Assembly: GCF_000686565.1 (NCBI RefSeq)
Contig: NZ_JMKW01000017.1
Coordinates: 1 to 46,575, forward strand
Length of the DNA stretch: 46,575 nt
Direction: 5' to 3'
Source: Helicobacter bilis ATCC 51630
Lineage (GTDB): Bacteria; Campylobacterota; Campylobacteria; Campylobacterales; Helicobacteraceae
Of this stretch, positions 27,636 to 37,436 are shown piece by piece (the stretch's first letter is position 1; every line of letters begins with the position of its first letter). The notes under the pieces were generated by a model. That model was not told the DNA's origin and searched no databases. It saw nothing but the letters and a program-made list of their open reading frames with translations. A program made the translations under genes and the position numbers.

Positions 27636-28640
27636 ATGTTACAGATTGCATTAGATGCAATGGGTGCTGACAATGGCGTTGAGCCTGTCGTATGCGGTTT
27701 GTTGCAAGCATTGCAAAATAGAAACTTTAAGGCATATTTAGTAGGCGATACTGCGTTGCTAAAAACTTCTTTAGATTCTAAGAATCTCTCAAGTGATATA
27801 TTGCAACGCATTGAGTTATTGCATACTGATGACTATGTGCGTATGGAAGAGAAAGCAAGCGATGCAAACAAACGCACAACCACTTCTATATATCATGCCA
27901 TTGGGCTTGTAAAGAATGGTGAAGCGGTCGCATGTGTCAGCGCAGGACATAGTGGCGCTACAATGAGTTTGGCCACCTTGCAAATTGGGCGGATAAAAGG
28001 CGTTTCTCGTCCCGCTATATGCACTTGTATGCCAACGATAGAGAATCGATGCAGCATTATACTTGATGCAGGTGCAAATACAGATTGTAAGCCTGAATAT
28101 CTTGTCGATTTTGCATTAATGGGCTTTCATTACGCAAAACATGTTTTGCACTATGAAACACCTAGCGTTGGACTCTTATCAAATGGCGAGGAAGATTCTA
28201 AAGGCAATGAACTCACAAAGCAAACCTTTCAATTATTGAGAGAATATAACTTTTTCAAAGGCAATGTTGAAGGATCAGACATATTCAATGGCTCTGTTGA
28301 TGTTATCGTATGTGATGGCTTTATAGGGAATCTTGTGCTAAAAGCAAGTGAGGGTGTCGCAAGCTCTATTAGCACGATATTAAAGGCTGAGATTAAAAAG
28401 TCTTTTATGAGTTCTTTAGGCTATCTTTTTGCAAAGTCAGCATTCAAAGCGTTGAAAACAAAGATTGATTATGCAGAATATGGCGGTGCTCCCCTGCTTG
28501 GCATTAAAAAGCCTGTAATTATTAGTCATGGCAAGAGTAATGCTAGGGCTATGGAATGTGCAATTTATCAGGCTATTGAAGCGTGTGATTCAAAAATATG
28601 TGATAAAATTGCAGAAGCATTTCAGTCTATGCAACGATAA
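27636..28640 (+). CDS. plsX: Phosphate acyltransferase PlsX
   Basis: PlsX makes acyl-phosphate from acyl-ACP, the first step of phospholipid synthesis in bacteria lacking PlsB use. The 334-residue protein begins with [16 protein letters not shown] and contains [43 protein letters not shown] and [15 protein letters not shown], all family landmarks; length is normal. It follows rpmF by six bases and precedes fabH by 105 bases on the same strand. Confidence 0.96.
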   Translation: MLQIALDAMGADNGVEPVVCGLLQALQNRNFKAYLVGDTALLKTSLDSKNLSSDILQRIELLHTDDYVRMEEKASDANKRTTTSIYHAIGLVKNGEAVACVSAGHSGATMSLATLQIGRIKGVSRPAICTCMPTIENRCSIILDAGANTDCKPEYLVDFALMGFHYAKHVLHYETPSVGLLSNGEEDSKGNELTKQTFQLLREYNFFKGNVEGSDIFNGSVDVIVCDGFIGNLVLKASEGVASSISTILKAEIKKSFMSSLGYLFAKSAFKALKTKIDYAEYGGAPLLGIKKPVIISHGKSNARAMECAIYQAIEACDSKICDKIAEAFQSMQR

Positions 28641-28745
28641 AAAGTGATAATATAATGGCTATAGTGTTTTAAAGCCCATTGTGTTGTAAGCATTTCATTT
28701 TTTGCTTCAATATGTATCGTTACAAGTGTTTTTAAGGAAGAAGAT

Positions 28746-29756
28746 ATGTTCTATGCCTCTATCAAGTCTATCGCCTCTTATGTCCCTAGCAATTGTGTCC
28801 CGAATGATTTTTTTACGCAATTCTTAGATACTAATGATGAGTGGATTACACAACGCACGGGGATAAAAACACGCTATTTTGCAGATAAAGAACAGATGAG
28901 TAGTGATTTAGGCGTGGAAGCTGCTAAGATTGCTATTAAGAGAGCAAATCTTAGTCTAAAAGATATTGATTTAATCCTTTGTGCGACCATTAATCCAGAC
29001 TTTTTTGCCATGCCCTCAACCGCTTGTATTATCGCTACAAAGCTTGGCATTGCTGATGTCCCTGCATTTGATATAACTGCAGCTTGCACGGGTTTTGTGT
29101 ATGCCTTATCTGCAGCCAAAGGATATGTAGAAAGCGGAATGTATAAAAATGTCCTTATAATAGGTGCTGAAAAGACGAGTGCTGTGCTTGATTTTACCGA
29201 TAGAACAACCTGTGTTTTATTTGGTGATGGGGCTGGGGCTTGTGTCGTTGGGAGAGGGGATAAAGTCGGCATTAAAGATATTCACATTTCTTCTGATGGG
29301 CAGTTTTCACACCTGCTTTGCACTCCAAAAAGATTCAATACTTTCACACAAAACGAAGCTCTAAGCATGTTTAGCATAGATGAAGAAGAGAGTAAAAATC
29401 AAGTCTTAAAAATGAAAGGCAATGAAGTATTTAAGGTAGCAGTAAGGACAATCGCAAAGGACGCACAAGATATTTTAGCACACAATAATATGAGCGCATT
29501 AGACCTAGATTATTTCGTGCCACATCAAGCGAATTTACGCATTATACAATCGGTCGCAAATACGCTTAACCTCCCTGATGAAAAGATTATCCTAACCGTG
29601 CAAAAATATGGTAACACTTCTGCAGCAAGCATTCCTATGGCACTTGATGATGCTTATACAAGTGGTAAGTTTAAGCACAGAGATTTATTATTGCTTGATG
29701 CCTTTGGCTCTGGTTTCACATGGGGAAGTGCGTTAGTATATGCTGATTTTGCATAG
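28746..29756 (+). CDS. fabH: 3-oxoacyl-ACP synthase III
   Basis: FabH starts fatty-acid chains by condensing acetyl-CoA with malonyl-ACP. The catalytic triad is visible as C114 ([13 protein letters not shown]), H260 (PHQANLRI) and N290 ([11 protein letters not shown]). The 336-residue length and the start ([16 protein letters not shown]) are typical. ATG 28746 follows AAGGAAGAAGAT. It ends the lipid gene cluster; the 121-base gap to rplU contains a promoter. Confidence 0.97.
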   Translation: MFYASIKSIASYVPSNCVPNDFFTQFLDTNDEWITQRTGIKTRYFADKEQMSSDLGVEAAKIAIKRANLSLKDIDLILCATINPDFFAMPSTACIIATKLGIADVPAFDITAACTGFVYALSAAKGYVESGMYKNVLIIGAEKTSAVLDFTDRTTCVLFGDGAGACVVGRGDKVGIKDIHISSDGQFSHLLCTPKRFNTFTQNEALSMFSIDEEESKNQVLKMKGNEVFKVAVRTIAKDAQDILAHNNMSALDLDYFVPHQANLRIIQSVANTLNLPDEKIILTVQKYGNTSAASIPMALDDAYTSGKFKHRDLLLLDAFGSGFTWGSALVYADFA

Positions 29757-29842
29757 ATTCTTTTGTGAGATTCTGTGCAATAAAGATTCTATGATTGTGT
29801 CATTTTTTTGTGGTTTTTAAGGTAAAAATTAGAAAATGATAG

Positions 29843-29848
29843 TATAAT
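29843..29848 (+). promoter_or_regulatory. -10 box of the rplU-rpmA promoter
   Basis: TATAAT in GATAGTATAATAGTGG, 30 bases before the rplU start. Confidence 0.55.
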
Positions 29849-29877
29849 AGTGGTTTTACATTTTTTAAAGGATAGCT

Positions 29878-30189
29878 ATGCAAGTTATATTTAAGAACGG
29901 AGGCAAGCAATACAAGGCACAAGTGGGAGATATACTTCTACTTGATAAATTGAGCCTTGAGCCAAAGTCAAAGCTAGAAATTAGTGAAGTCCTTGCTATC
30001 GTAAATGGTGAGGATTTGGTCGTAGGGAATCCATTTATTGCGAACGCAAAAGTGGAATTAGAGGTTATTAATGAAGGTAGAGGCAAAAAGGTTATTACCT
30101 TTAAGAAAAGAAGGCGTAAAGACAGCAAAACAAAACGAGGTTTTAGACGAGACTTTACACGCGTAAAAGTAACAAATATCATTAAGTAA
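29878..30189 (+). CDS. rplU: 50S ribosomal protein L21
   Basis: A 103-residue L21 with the conserved start [17 protein letters not shown] and the C-terminal [20 protein letters not shown] block that contacts 23S rRNA. ATG 29878 follows AAAGGATAGCT. rpmA starts ten bases after its stop, the usual L21-L27 pairing. Confidence 0.97.
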   Translation: MQVIFKNGGKQYKAQVGDILLLDKLSLEPKSKLEISEVLAIVNGEDLVVGNPFIANAKVELEVINEGRGKKVITFKKRRRKDSKTKRGFRRDFTRVKVTNIIK

Positions 30190-30199
30190 GGAATGTTAG

Positions 30200-30460
30200 A
30201 TGGCACACAAGAAAGGTCAGGGTAGTACGCAGAATAATAGAGATTCTGCAGGAAGAAGGTTGGGCGTTAAAAAATTTGGTTCTCAATTTGTAAGAGCAGG
30301 GAATATTATCGTGCGACAAAGAGGCACAAAGGTGCATGCAGGAAATAATGTCGGCATGGGCAAAGACCATACGCTTTATGCGCTTATCGATGGTATTGTG
30401 AGTTTCCAACAAAAAGATAAATACAGAAAAAAAGTTTCTGTTATCCCCTCTAACAGCTAA
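30200..30460 (+). CDS. rpmA: 50S ribosomal protein L27
   Basis: An 86-residue L27 with [20 protein letters not shown], whose basic N-terminus reaches the peptidyl-transfer centre, and [18 protein letters not shown]. There is no N-terminal cleavable extension of the Firmicutes kind. It ends the two-gene unit; the 219 bases after it before the tRNA hold no gene. Confidence 0.97.
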   Translation: MAHKKGQGSTQNNRDSAGRRLGVKKFGSQFVRAGNIIVRQRGTKVHAGNNVGMGKDHTLYALIDGIVSFQQKDKYRKKVSVIPSNS

Positions 30461-30679
30461 TATATAATTAGCTCTTTCAAATCTTTGCGGCATGTTTTAA
30501 TGTCGCTCTTTTTAGACTTTATATTCGTCAGTCTTTTTATTAATAATGAATATTTCAATGTTGTTTGTAATGGCAATAATATCGTGCTCAGATGTAAAGT
30601 ATGGTGTAAATTCTATCTCGATTTAATATTATAGAAAATTGTAACAAATAAATTTGAAGTCAAAAAAGGGGATAATGAA

Positions 30680-30754
30680 TGGCTCCGGATGCAGGATTCG
30701 AACCTGCGACCAAGTGGTTAACAGCCACCTACTCTACCGCTGAGCTAATCCGGA
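30680..30754 (-). tRNA. tRNA-Asn (anticodon GTT)
   Basis: Reading on the minus strand, TCCGGA opens the acceptor stem and pairs with TCCGGA before GCCA; GGTTCGAATCC is the T arm; the anticodon loop CTGTTAA gives GTT (plus-strand 30720-30722). The CCA end is encoded. The 75-base length is normal. Confidence 0.97.
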
Positions 30755-30776
30755 ATGAAGTAAAAATAAAGATATA

Positions 30777-30782
30777 ATTATA
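30777..30782 (-). promoter_or_regulatory. -10 box upstream of tRNA-Asn
   Basis: TATAAT on the minus strand, 22 bases before the tRNA 5' end, in an AT-rich gap to the next gene. Confidence 0.4.
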
Positions 30783-30852
30783 TAGAAAATTTTATTAATA
30801 GTCAAGACTTAATGATAAAATTTTATAGATTCTAGTAATGATAAGGAATTTT

Positions 30853-31629
30853 ATGCAATATAACAGGAAACTAAAACAATTCCTAGACACACAATACTCT
30901 CTTTTTAACGCACAAATATACTTGCATTCACACCCAGACCCATTGCAAATAGCCCACAAACATAGAGATTTTATATATTTTGATGAGTTGTGCTTGTTCT
31001 GTGCTTTATATGCCTATGGTAACGCACAAATGATTGTAAAAAATCTCTCTTATATGCCCTTTTCTTGCTTGATTGACGCAGATTCTATAAAAGATATGCC
31101 ACTAGATTTGTTTCCATATTACAGATTCCAAACACGAGAAGATACTAAAAATTGTTTTCTCATCATTGCTGATTTTATCAAAAAGGGCGGTATTAAATCG
31201 CTATTTTTAGAATCTTATACAAAACATTTTGATATTTTACATGCCATCAATCGTATTGAAAAACTAGCAAATGACTTTATAAACGCACACAAGATTCAGA
31301 GTTATGGATTGCAATTTTTATTTGGCAATCCCTGCAATATGCAATCCACACGCAAACGATACAATATGTTTTTACGATGGCTAATCCGCAAGGATAACCT
31401 TGACTTTGGGCTATGGCACGAAGTAGATACATCGCATTTATTGCTACCACTTGATACTCATACTTTTAAGATCTCAAAGCAACTTGGACTTTGTAAAACT
31501 AAATCTTATAATCTAAAGGCAGTAAAAGAAATCACGCATACACTAAAATCCTTTGATTCTAAAGACCCAATAAAGTATGACTTTGCTTTGTATCGTATTG
31601 GACAATTAGGTTTGGATATTGTGTTTTAA
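30853..31629 (+). CDS. TIGR02757 (DUF2400) family protein
   Basis: The 258-residue protein matches the TIGR02757 family, conserved in Campylobacterota and Bacteroidetes, whose members look like distant helix-hairpin-helix/base-excision glycosylase relatives; function is unproven. Landmarks are an early HPDPLQIAHKHRD, DFIKKGGIKSLF, a mid-protein CNMQSTRKRYNMFLRWLIRKD and the LPLDTHTFKISKQLGL stretch with D and H in a plausible active site. I take ATG 30853 because AAGGA is seven bases before it; an ATG five codons earlier has none. Its stop overlaps the 3' end of a decayed gene on the other strand. Confidence 0.82.
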   Translation: MQYNRKLKQFLDTQYSLFNAQIYLHSHPDPLQIAHKHRDFIYFDELCLFCALYAYGNAQMIVKNLSYMPFSCLIDADSIKDMPLDLFPYYRFQTREDTKNCFLIIADFIKKGGIKSLFLESYTKHFDILHAINRIEKLANDFINAHKIQSYGLQFLFGNPCNMQSTRKRYNMFLRWLIRKDNLDFGLWHEVDTSHLLLPLDTHTFKISKQLGLCKTKSYNLKAVKEITHTLKSFDSKDPIKYDFALYRIGQLGLDIVF

Positions 31630-32295
31630 TCTAATTTATAGTGCATAGAATCTAAAACTTCTTTATATTCTTGCTTTAAAGATTCTAAGTTTTGAAAGAA
31701 TCTTGTATCTTTTTTAGCCGCATCTATCTCGCCATTATCGCCATAGCTTTCTCTGCGTAGTGGATTCTATTGTATTTGTGCAATCTTTATCGGTATAGAT
31801 AGGGGATATTATGTTTACCCCGTGTCTTTGTCTATCTCCCCGTAGTATTTTTGAGATACCGCCTTGATTAAGTGTTTTTATGTTACTTTGTTTATTATCA
31901 TTATTTCGGACATAGCACATATTTTTCGCACTTCCCAAATATACACCATTGAAATCGAATTATCGTCTAAAAACTCCAAACCATATTTATCTTTAGGATT
32001 ATATTTCATAACATCAGCAAACAGAAAAATAAATTTATTTCCCTGAAGTATTAGAATCTTGTATTTCCAAAACTATGCGTTCCATAGGGGTATAAGCTAT
32101 TATACTCCTGCTTTCTCTATCAAATTGCAATCCCTGCTCCTCAAACCATTCTTTGTTCTCACAAGTTTTTATCATCAATGATGTATTTGTGTCATACATA
32201 ACAAATCTTTTGTCCCAAAAACTCCTACCTTTAGAATCTACTATATCCAAATTATTTGCATATAACCCACATAGGTAGATACAGAGTAAAACCAT
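31626..32295 (-). pseudogene. Frame-broken secreted protein gene, unknown family
   Basis: Three minus-strand segments in different frames read as one protein: 32035-32295 (start ATG, signal-like VLLCIYLCGLYA, then FVMYDTNTSLMIKTCENKE), then a frame giving NKFIFLFADVMKYNPKDKYG, then one giving SAKNMCYVRNNDNKQSN to IISPIYTDKDC, and finally RRESYGDNGEIDAAKKD to SMHYKLD at the stop (31626). Each junction needs a one- or two-base indel; dropping one G of GGG near 32040 fixes the first. Restored length is about 220 residues. I do not recognise the family. The several breaks indicate decay, though a locally error-prone assembly is possible. Confidence 0.6.
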
Positions 32296-32357
32296 TGTTT
32301 TCGTTGTATATTCTTTCTAATTTGGGTTATGACAAGTTTCTTTTACAAGCAACATCA

Positions 32358-32813
32358 CTACCCTTTTACGATAGCAATGTTGTCATTACCCATATCGAAA
32401 AAATACACATAATCACATTGAGTTTTCATATCAAAACCATAGTATATTTCCAAATATGTATTGCCTTTCCATACAAGTTTGACACAAGAGTTATCACCCT
32501 ATGTCTTTTTTAAAGTTTTGTAGCGGAAGTTTCTTAAACAGCCATTCTTTACCCATATATTGAATAGAAGCCTCATGGGCTTCTTGTATATCCTTAGTCT
32601 TTATAATCACTCTTTGTGGAGTGCTACAACCAACCCATTTTTGCAATTCTGTCCAATTATTCCCATCGTATTCTTTTTTGCCTCTTCTATAAATTTTTGT
32701 TCTAAAGGACTACAATGTTCAAATAATGATTCTATATTCTGCTTATATGCGCAATCTACCCTATACCATTGCCATATATGCTCCTTACCAAAAGCAAAAT
32801 GCTATTTTTTCAT
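32358..32813 (-). pseudogene. Frame-broken gene of unknown function
   Basis: From ATG 32813, with AAAAGGATTAAA before it, the frame meets TAG at codon 4 and then reads FGKEHIWQWYRVDCAYKQ to EQKFIEEAKK; after an A6 run (32674-32679) another frame gives YDGNNWTELQKWVGCSTPQR to LQNFKKDIG; near 32497 a third gives DNSCVKLVWKGNTYLEIYYG to NDNIAIVKG and TAG. Joined, this is a soluble protein of about 150 residues. I do not recognise the family. At least one stop and two indels separate it from function. It precedes the secreted-protein remnant on the same strand by 62 bases. Confidence 0.6.
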
Positions 32814-32814
32814 T

Positions 32815-32988
32815 TTAATCCTTTTTGTAAGATAAGTTTCTATGTATTTGAGTTACGACATAGTGCCTATTTATATTGTGTGCGGATTTTCCTTGTAGCG
32901 TATTGTTTTCGATATACAATTTATTTTTATCGCTTGTGCCTTTGTCTTTATGTCTTGTGTCAACTTCATAGAATAAATAATACAACTC
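32815..32988 (-). pseudogene. 3' fragment of a gene of unknown function
   Basis: A minus-strand frame without a start gives YYLFYEVDTRHKDKGTSD, then YIENNTLQGKSAHNINRH, ending SYKKD at TAA 32815-32817, two bases before the next start. Composition is protein-like, while the opposite strand translates into membrane-like noise. The 5' part is missing; the upstream DNA instead carries a plus-strand fragment with poly-G. Probably the end of a gene cut by a rearrangement. Confidence 0.45.
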
Positions 32989-33314
32989 TTATACCTTAAA
33001 TGTAGGTGTAGATAATGCACTAAGAGTAGGAAAGATAGCAGTAAATCTATTGGAGGGGGGGGGGGGATAAGAGTGTGGAGGGGGGGAGCTTTACAGAATC
33101 TATAGGGGGATTCTCATGCAATAATAAAAGGAGAGAGACAAGAGCATATTGGGGGATGTTTTACGCAAAAAAAGTGGCAAAGGATATTGATGTGTTTGCT
33201 GCTAATAATCATAGCACAACCGCAAACTCAAGCATATTTCTCAATGCTGATGAAAATATAACTTTTGACTTTTATCTAAACAAGTGCATGAGGTTTAGGA
33301 GTCAAAGTTTATAG
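32981..33314 (+). pseudogene. Gene fragment with G12 and G7 tracts, frame broken at G12
   Basis: Plus-strand frame 32981-33070 reads SYTLNVGVDNALRVGKIAVN and LLEG up to the Gs at 33055-33066, then stops; the continuation in another frame from the tract to 33314 reads DKSVEGGSFTESIGGFSC and MFYAKKVAKDIDVFAANN. Eleven or fourteen Gs would join them; at twelve it is off. A second run of seven Gs (33080-33086) follows 13 bases later. There is no start codon with a ribosome binding site, so the 5' end seems lost. The Gly/Ser/Asn-rich product could be part of a surface protein, which is speculation. Confidence 0.45.
33055..33066 (+). repeat. G12 tract
   Basis: Twelve Gs at the frame break of the plus-strand fragment, followed by a G7 tract at 33080-33086. 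Confidence 0.85.
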
Positions 33315-33341
33315 TACCTAAACATATATGGAATCCAAATC

Positions 33342-36194
33342 TCACAGCACCCTTTGTTTTTCAATCTCTTTGTAGATTTCAAATTCATCTTGTGCCAAAA
33401 TATCATTAAAGCCATCAAGCATAATGCCGCATTCATAGCCCTTACTCACCTCTTTTACATCATCTTTAAATCGTTTGAGACTTGCTATCTTGCCACTCCA
33501 TAGCACTACACCATTGCGTAAAACTCTCACACTTAAATTCTTTTCAACCTTGCCATCAAGCACCATGCAACCTGCAATAGTCCCAAGCTTTGCTACCACA
33601 AAAGTCTCTCTTACACTCACATTACCCACAACTTCTTCTTCGATAATAGGCGACATAAGCCCACTGAGTAAGGCTTTCATATCATCGATTAAATCATAAA
33701 TAATCGCATAGCTTTTAATGGTAATACCTAAATCTTTTGCAAGGTTTTTAATCTCATTTGTTGGGCGGACATTAAAGCCTAACACGACACAATTGCTACT
33801 TGCATTTGCTAAGTCTAGATCGCTTTGTGTGATTCCACCGATACCAAAGCTGATGACATTGATTTCTACTTCTTGGTTATTTAATCCCTCTAGGCTTGCT
33901 TTAATAGCTTCAAGGCTTCCCTGCGTATCAGCACGCAAGATAACAGGCACACTTTTAATCTGTCCTTTTGCCACCATTGAGCTTAACTCATCAAAGGTTA
34001 CTTTTGTGCTTTTGCTTAATTGTTTTTGCCTTAAATATGCACTTCTTTTGTTTGCCATCTCTCTTGCGATAGAATCATTTTCTACCACCTGCAATAATGC
34101 ACCTGCACTTGGCACTTCTGAAAGTCCAGTGATTTGTGCTACACCGCTTGGCTCTAGTCTAGTAATGCTTTTGCCTGTATCATCTTTTAGCGTCCTTACC
34201 TTACCATAGGCAGTATCTGCTACAATGCTTTGCCCGATTTCTAGCACACCTTGCTGCACGATAATAGTCGCTACAGATCCTTTACCTACTTGCTGACTAC
34301 CCTCTAGCACGATAGCTTTTGCCTTAGCTTTTTTACTTGCCCTTAATTCTAGAATCTCTGCTTGTATAAGGATTGTCTCTAAAAGCACATCTATACCTTC
34401 ACCTGTCTTTGCACTGATAGGGATAAACTCATATTCACCGCCCCAATCCATAGGTGTAAAACCAAGCTCTGCACACTCTGCTTTTAGCTTATCTGGATTT
34501 GCACCTTCTTTATCCATTTTATTCATAGCGATGATGATTTGCACATTCGCAGATTTTGCGTGGTTTAGGGCTTCAATACTTTGTTGTTTTACCCCATCAT
34601 CTGCGGCTATTACAATGATAGCTATGTCTGTAACTTGTGCGCCACGACTTCTCATTTGTGCAAACGCTTCATGTCCGGGTGTGTCAATAAAGCTTATCCA
34701 TTTATCATTTTTCTGCACCATATATGCACCAATATGCTGGGTAATACCCCCTGACTCGCTACTTGCAATGCGTGAGTTTCTAATATAATCTAATAGTGAA
34801 GTCTTACCATGATCTACATGCCCCATAATCGTAACAACAGGCGGTCTATGCTCTAAATCAGATTCTATAATCTCTTCCTCTTCGACTAAAGGCACATTTG
34901 CTTGAATACTTACATCAATATTGTATTCACTTGCTAGAATCTCGATTGTATCTTTATCAAGGAAGTCATTTTTTAGCATTTTCACACCAAGCAAAAAGAG
35001 TTTGCCAAGCACATTGCCTAACTCTAGATTTGCCTTTTCAGCAAACTCATATACGCGTATCTCTTCAGGTAATACAAGTGAAGTGATGGCTTCAGTTTGT
35101 TCTTTACCTTTATTATTACGCATTTTTTTACCCTTGCCTTTTGAAGGTCTAGCAATTGATCCCTCTCTTATCCATGGGCTATAGCGATTGACTTTAATCT
35201 TATCGTTTAACTCATTTTTCTTCACCCTTTCTTCTTCAAAACTCTCTTTTGGGCTATTATCTTCGTATAAATCAATAAGCATGATTTCATCTTGCTCATC
35301 ATCATAGCCAAAGCCACCCATATCGCGTTCCATGCTGATGATGTGTGAAGAGTGCTTTTGCTGCGGTTTATTTGTGTTTTTGTCCTTTTTCTTTTTTACC
35401 TTTTCTTTGCGTTCAACATTCTTTAAGGTATCAAGTATTTGTGTAGCACTACGCAAACTAGAATTTGAATCATCTTTCTTTTTGCTTGTAGTTTGGACTT
35501 CGTCATTTTTACTGATTACACGGATTGCACTTATTCGTGGTTTTTTTAACTGACTTGGGTCTATCCCTTGTGGGAGTTCAGAATCTCTTTTTGCCTCTGT
35601 GCTTGGTGTAGATTCTATAGGCTTTATTGGTGCTTCTTGCTTTGTTTCTTTTAATGTTGTTTCTGTGTGTATGGTTTCTTGAGCTGTTGTTTCGATGATA
35701 TCTGTGCTGGATTGCTCTTTTTTTATCGTATTTTCTGTTTGTGTTTTAGCTGCTACTTTTTGTGGCTCTTCATCACTTCTTCTTACAATCTGGATAGATT
35801 TTTTAGGTTTAATATCGCTTGTTTGCACCGCTTTTGGTGTAGCTTGTGTTTCATCTTTGTTTAATATTTCTTGCGTATCTTTTTTGGTTGATTTTTGCTT
35901 TTTTGTGGCTTTTTGTGCTGTAATGTCAGTTTCTGCTTCAGTTTGTGCGTCATCATTTTTATCTGTTTGTTTAGCCTTAGAATCTTTTTTAGCCTTTGTT
36001 TTTTCAGTCGCTGGCACAAAACCATCAGGCAAACTTCCTGTTGTAATGTAGTTATAAAGCATTTCTGCTTCTTCTGTCGTAATGGTGCTTGATACATTCC
36101 GCACTTTAAAGCCTAGCTCTTTAGCTTTATCGAGTATATCTTTTGGATTTTTTGCAGCTTCATCTGCGATTTCTTTAATACTTACTTTTGACAT
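33342..36194 (-). CDS. infB: Translation initiation factor IF-2
   Basis: IF-2 delivers initiator tRNA to the 30S subunit and promotes subunit joining using GTP. The 950-residue protein has a small N-terminal IF2N-like domain (residues 1-50), a charged Lys/Glu/Thr-rich linker to about 370, a second IF2N domain, and the G domain with VTIMGHVDHGKTSLLDYI, SFIDTPGHEAFAQM and IAMNKMDKEG, followed by the usual domains II-IV. Its start overlaps the end of ylxR, so thrB-ylxR-infB is one transcription unit. In H. pylori, as I recall, rbfA follows infB; here infB is followed by the decayed region instead. Confidence 0.97.
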   Translation of the reverse strand: MSKVSIKEIADEAAKNPKDILDKAKELGFKVRNVSSTITTEEAEMLYNYITTGSLPDGFVPATEKTKAKKDSKAKQTDKNDDAQTEAETDITAQKATKKQKSTKKDTQEILNKDETQATPKAVQTSDIKPKKSIQIVRRSDEEPQKVAAKTQTENTIKKEQSSTDIIETTAQETIHTETTLKETKQEAPIKPIESTPSTEAKRDSELPQGIDPSQLKKPRISAIRVISKNDEVQTTSKKKDDSNSSLRSATQILDTLKNVERKEKVKKKKDKNTNKPQQKHSSHIISMERDMGGFGYDDEQDEIMLIDLYEDNSPKESFEEERVKKNELNDKIKVNRYSPWIREGSIARPSKGKGKKMRNNKGKEQTEAITSLVLPEEIRVYEFAEKANLELGNVLGKLFLLGVKMLKNDFLDKDTIEILASEYNIDVSIQANVPLVEEEEIIESDLEHRPPVVTIMGHVDHGKTSLLDYIRNSRIASSESGGITQHIGAYMVQKNDKWISFIDTPGHEAFAQMRSRGAQVTDIAIIVIAADDGVKQQSIEALNHAKSANVQIIIAMNKMDKEGANPDKLKAECAELGFTPMDWGGEYEFIPISAKTGEGIDVLLETILIQAEILELRASKKAKAKAIVLEGSQQVGKGSVATIIVQQGVLEIGQSIVADTAYGKVRTLKDDTGKSITRLEPSGVAQITGLSEVPSAGALLQVVENDSIAREMANKRSAYLRQKQLSKSTKVTFDELSSMVAKGQIKSVPVILRADTQGSLEAIKASLEGLNNQEVEINVISFGIGGITQSDLDLANASSNCVVLGFNVRPTNEIKNLAKDLGITIKSYAIIYDLIDDMKALLSGLMSPIIEEEVVGNVSVRETFVVAKLGTIAGCMVLDGKVEKNLSVRVLRNGVVLWSGKIASLKRFKDDVKEVSKGYECGIMLDGFNDILAQDEFEIYKEIEKQRVL

Positions 36195-36451
36195 ATTTGT
36201 GCTATCTCCTCGATTTGTTCTTGCAGATTCTCTGCTTTTTTAACAATCCTTTTAATAATTTGCTGTGTTTTGCGTTGTGGCAAACACATATAGCATACAT
36301 AAAAACTCCGCCCGCTACCATCATAAAGTTGCAATGCAGATTCTAAAACCTTAAATCGTATGAGATTTTTTTGCAAATCCCTTTGTCTGCATGCAACACA
36401 CATACGCACACTTTTTGTAGCATAGTATCGTGTAACCTTACTCACATGCAC
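36182..36451 (-). CDS. ylxR: YlxR family (DUF448) RNA-binding-like protein
   Basis: This 89-residue protein, lying between thrB and infB, has the YlxR signature RMCVACRQRDLQKNLIRF near the start and GRSFYVCYMCL later, the four cysteines arranged as in the family. YlxR proteins lie next to infB or nusA in many bacteria and have been linked to RNA binding. The start is GTG at 36451, immediately after the thrB stop, with AAAGGA before it; the end overlaps infB by 13 bases, so translation is probably coupled. Confidence 0.88.
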   Translation of the reverse strand: MHVSKVTRYYATKSVRMCVACRQRDLQKNLIRFKVLESALQLYDGSGRSFYVCYMCLPQRKTQQIIKRIVKKAENLQEQIEEIAQICQK

Positions 36452-37345
36452 CTATCCTTTCTCAATCTTAACACCATCATTGTCAAAATCAAGTGTTAAA
36501 ATGCGAAATTTTGAGAATCTAGAAATAAGTTGCTTTGCTAATCGCCTTGCATCATCGCTATGACATAGATTAAACATAGAAGAGCCACTACCAGAGAGTG
36601 TGCTCATAAGCGCACCATTTTGCAAAGCATGTTTTTGAATCTCAAAAAGTATGGGAAAGGTTGCCATACGAACTTGCTCGTGCATTCTATCAAGTGAGCC
36701 CTCACGCAGTAAATCCCATCTTTGCATACCAAAGGCAAGACTTAAAACCGAAGCATGAGAGAGATTGAAGACACAATCTTGCACACTATAAGCTTTTGGC
36801 AATACGCCTCTTGCTTTTTTAGTAGACATAGGCTGATAGGGGACTACCATCACAGCTTTAAGATTCTTTGGCATATTTTGTCGCAAATAGACTACTTTTG
36901 ATTTATTATTATGTGTCTTTAAAAAACTTGCATTAAAGCCACCCATAGTCGCTGGTGTGATATTATCAGGGTGATTTTCATGATGCAAAGAAAGATTTAA
37001 TACTTCATCTTTATTTGGTATCTTTCCTGCCATTTTAAATGCACTAAAAATCGCCCCAACGATAATAGCACTCGATGATCCCATGCCCCTTGCCACAGGT
37101 ATATTATTTTGAAATGTAAAGTGAAATTGGGACTTGCCACCAAGCTTTTTATATGTGTGCATAAAGATTCTTACAAATGTATTATCTTGCGTGAAATGTG
37201 GATTCATCTTCCCTTCACCGCTGATGGTAATATGCTGTTCTTTTGCTTCTTCTATGCTAAAATAATTGCGAAACCCTAATGATATGCCTAGACAATCAAA
37301 TCCCGGTCCTAAATTTGCACTGGTAGCAGGCACTGAAAAATTCAA
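36452..37345 (-). CDS. thrB: Homoserine kinase
   Basis: ThrB phosphorylates homoserine with ATP in threonine synthesis. This 297-residue GHMP-family enzyme has the N-terminal VPATSANLGPGFDCLGISL, the ATP-binding PVARGMGSSSAIIVGA and the C-terminal GSGSSMF motif (STLSGSGSSMFNL). Length is normal. It is the first gene of thrB-ylxR-infB. Confidence 0.95.
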   Translation of the reverse strand: MNFSVPATSANLGPGFDCLGISLGFRNYFSIEEAKEQHITISGEGKMNPHFTQDNTFVRIFMHTYKKLGGKSQFHFTFQNNIPVARGMGSSSAIIVGAIFSAFKMAGKIPNKDEVLNLSLHHENHPDNITPATMGGFNASFLKTHNNKSKVVYLRQNMPKNLKAVMVVPYQPMSTKKARGVLPKAYSVQDCVFNLSHASVLSLAFGMQRWDLLREGSLDRMHEQVRMATFPILFEIQKHALQNGALMSTLSGSGSSMFNLCHSDDARRLAKQLISRFSKFRILTLDFDNDGVKIEKG

Positions 37346-37410
37346 ACTTCAATTCTCCATATTTTTAATCTGTTTTTAAGGTTACAAGGCTTTTGTAAAA
37401 ATATCGTGGT

Positions 37411-37416
37411 ATTATA
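37411..37416 (-). promoter_or_regulatory. -10 box of the thrB-ylxR-infB unit
   Basis: TATAAT on the minus strand, 66 bases before the thrB start, in the 91-base gap after the membrane protein gene. Confidence 0.4.
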
Positions 37417-37436
37417 GCAAAGGATTCTCTATTTTG

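Noticed and set aside
30461-30679. Possible small RNA between rpmA and tRNA-Asn
   Set aside because: No strong secondary structure or known RNA signature is visible; the stretch is AT-rich and featureless.
33475-36097. Long open frames opposite infB on the plus strand
   Set aside because: They are antisense shadows of the IF-2 codon pattern with Ser/Phe/Leu-rich products and no ribosome binding sites.
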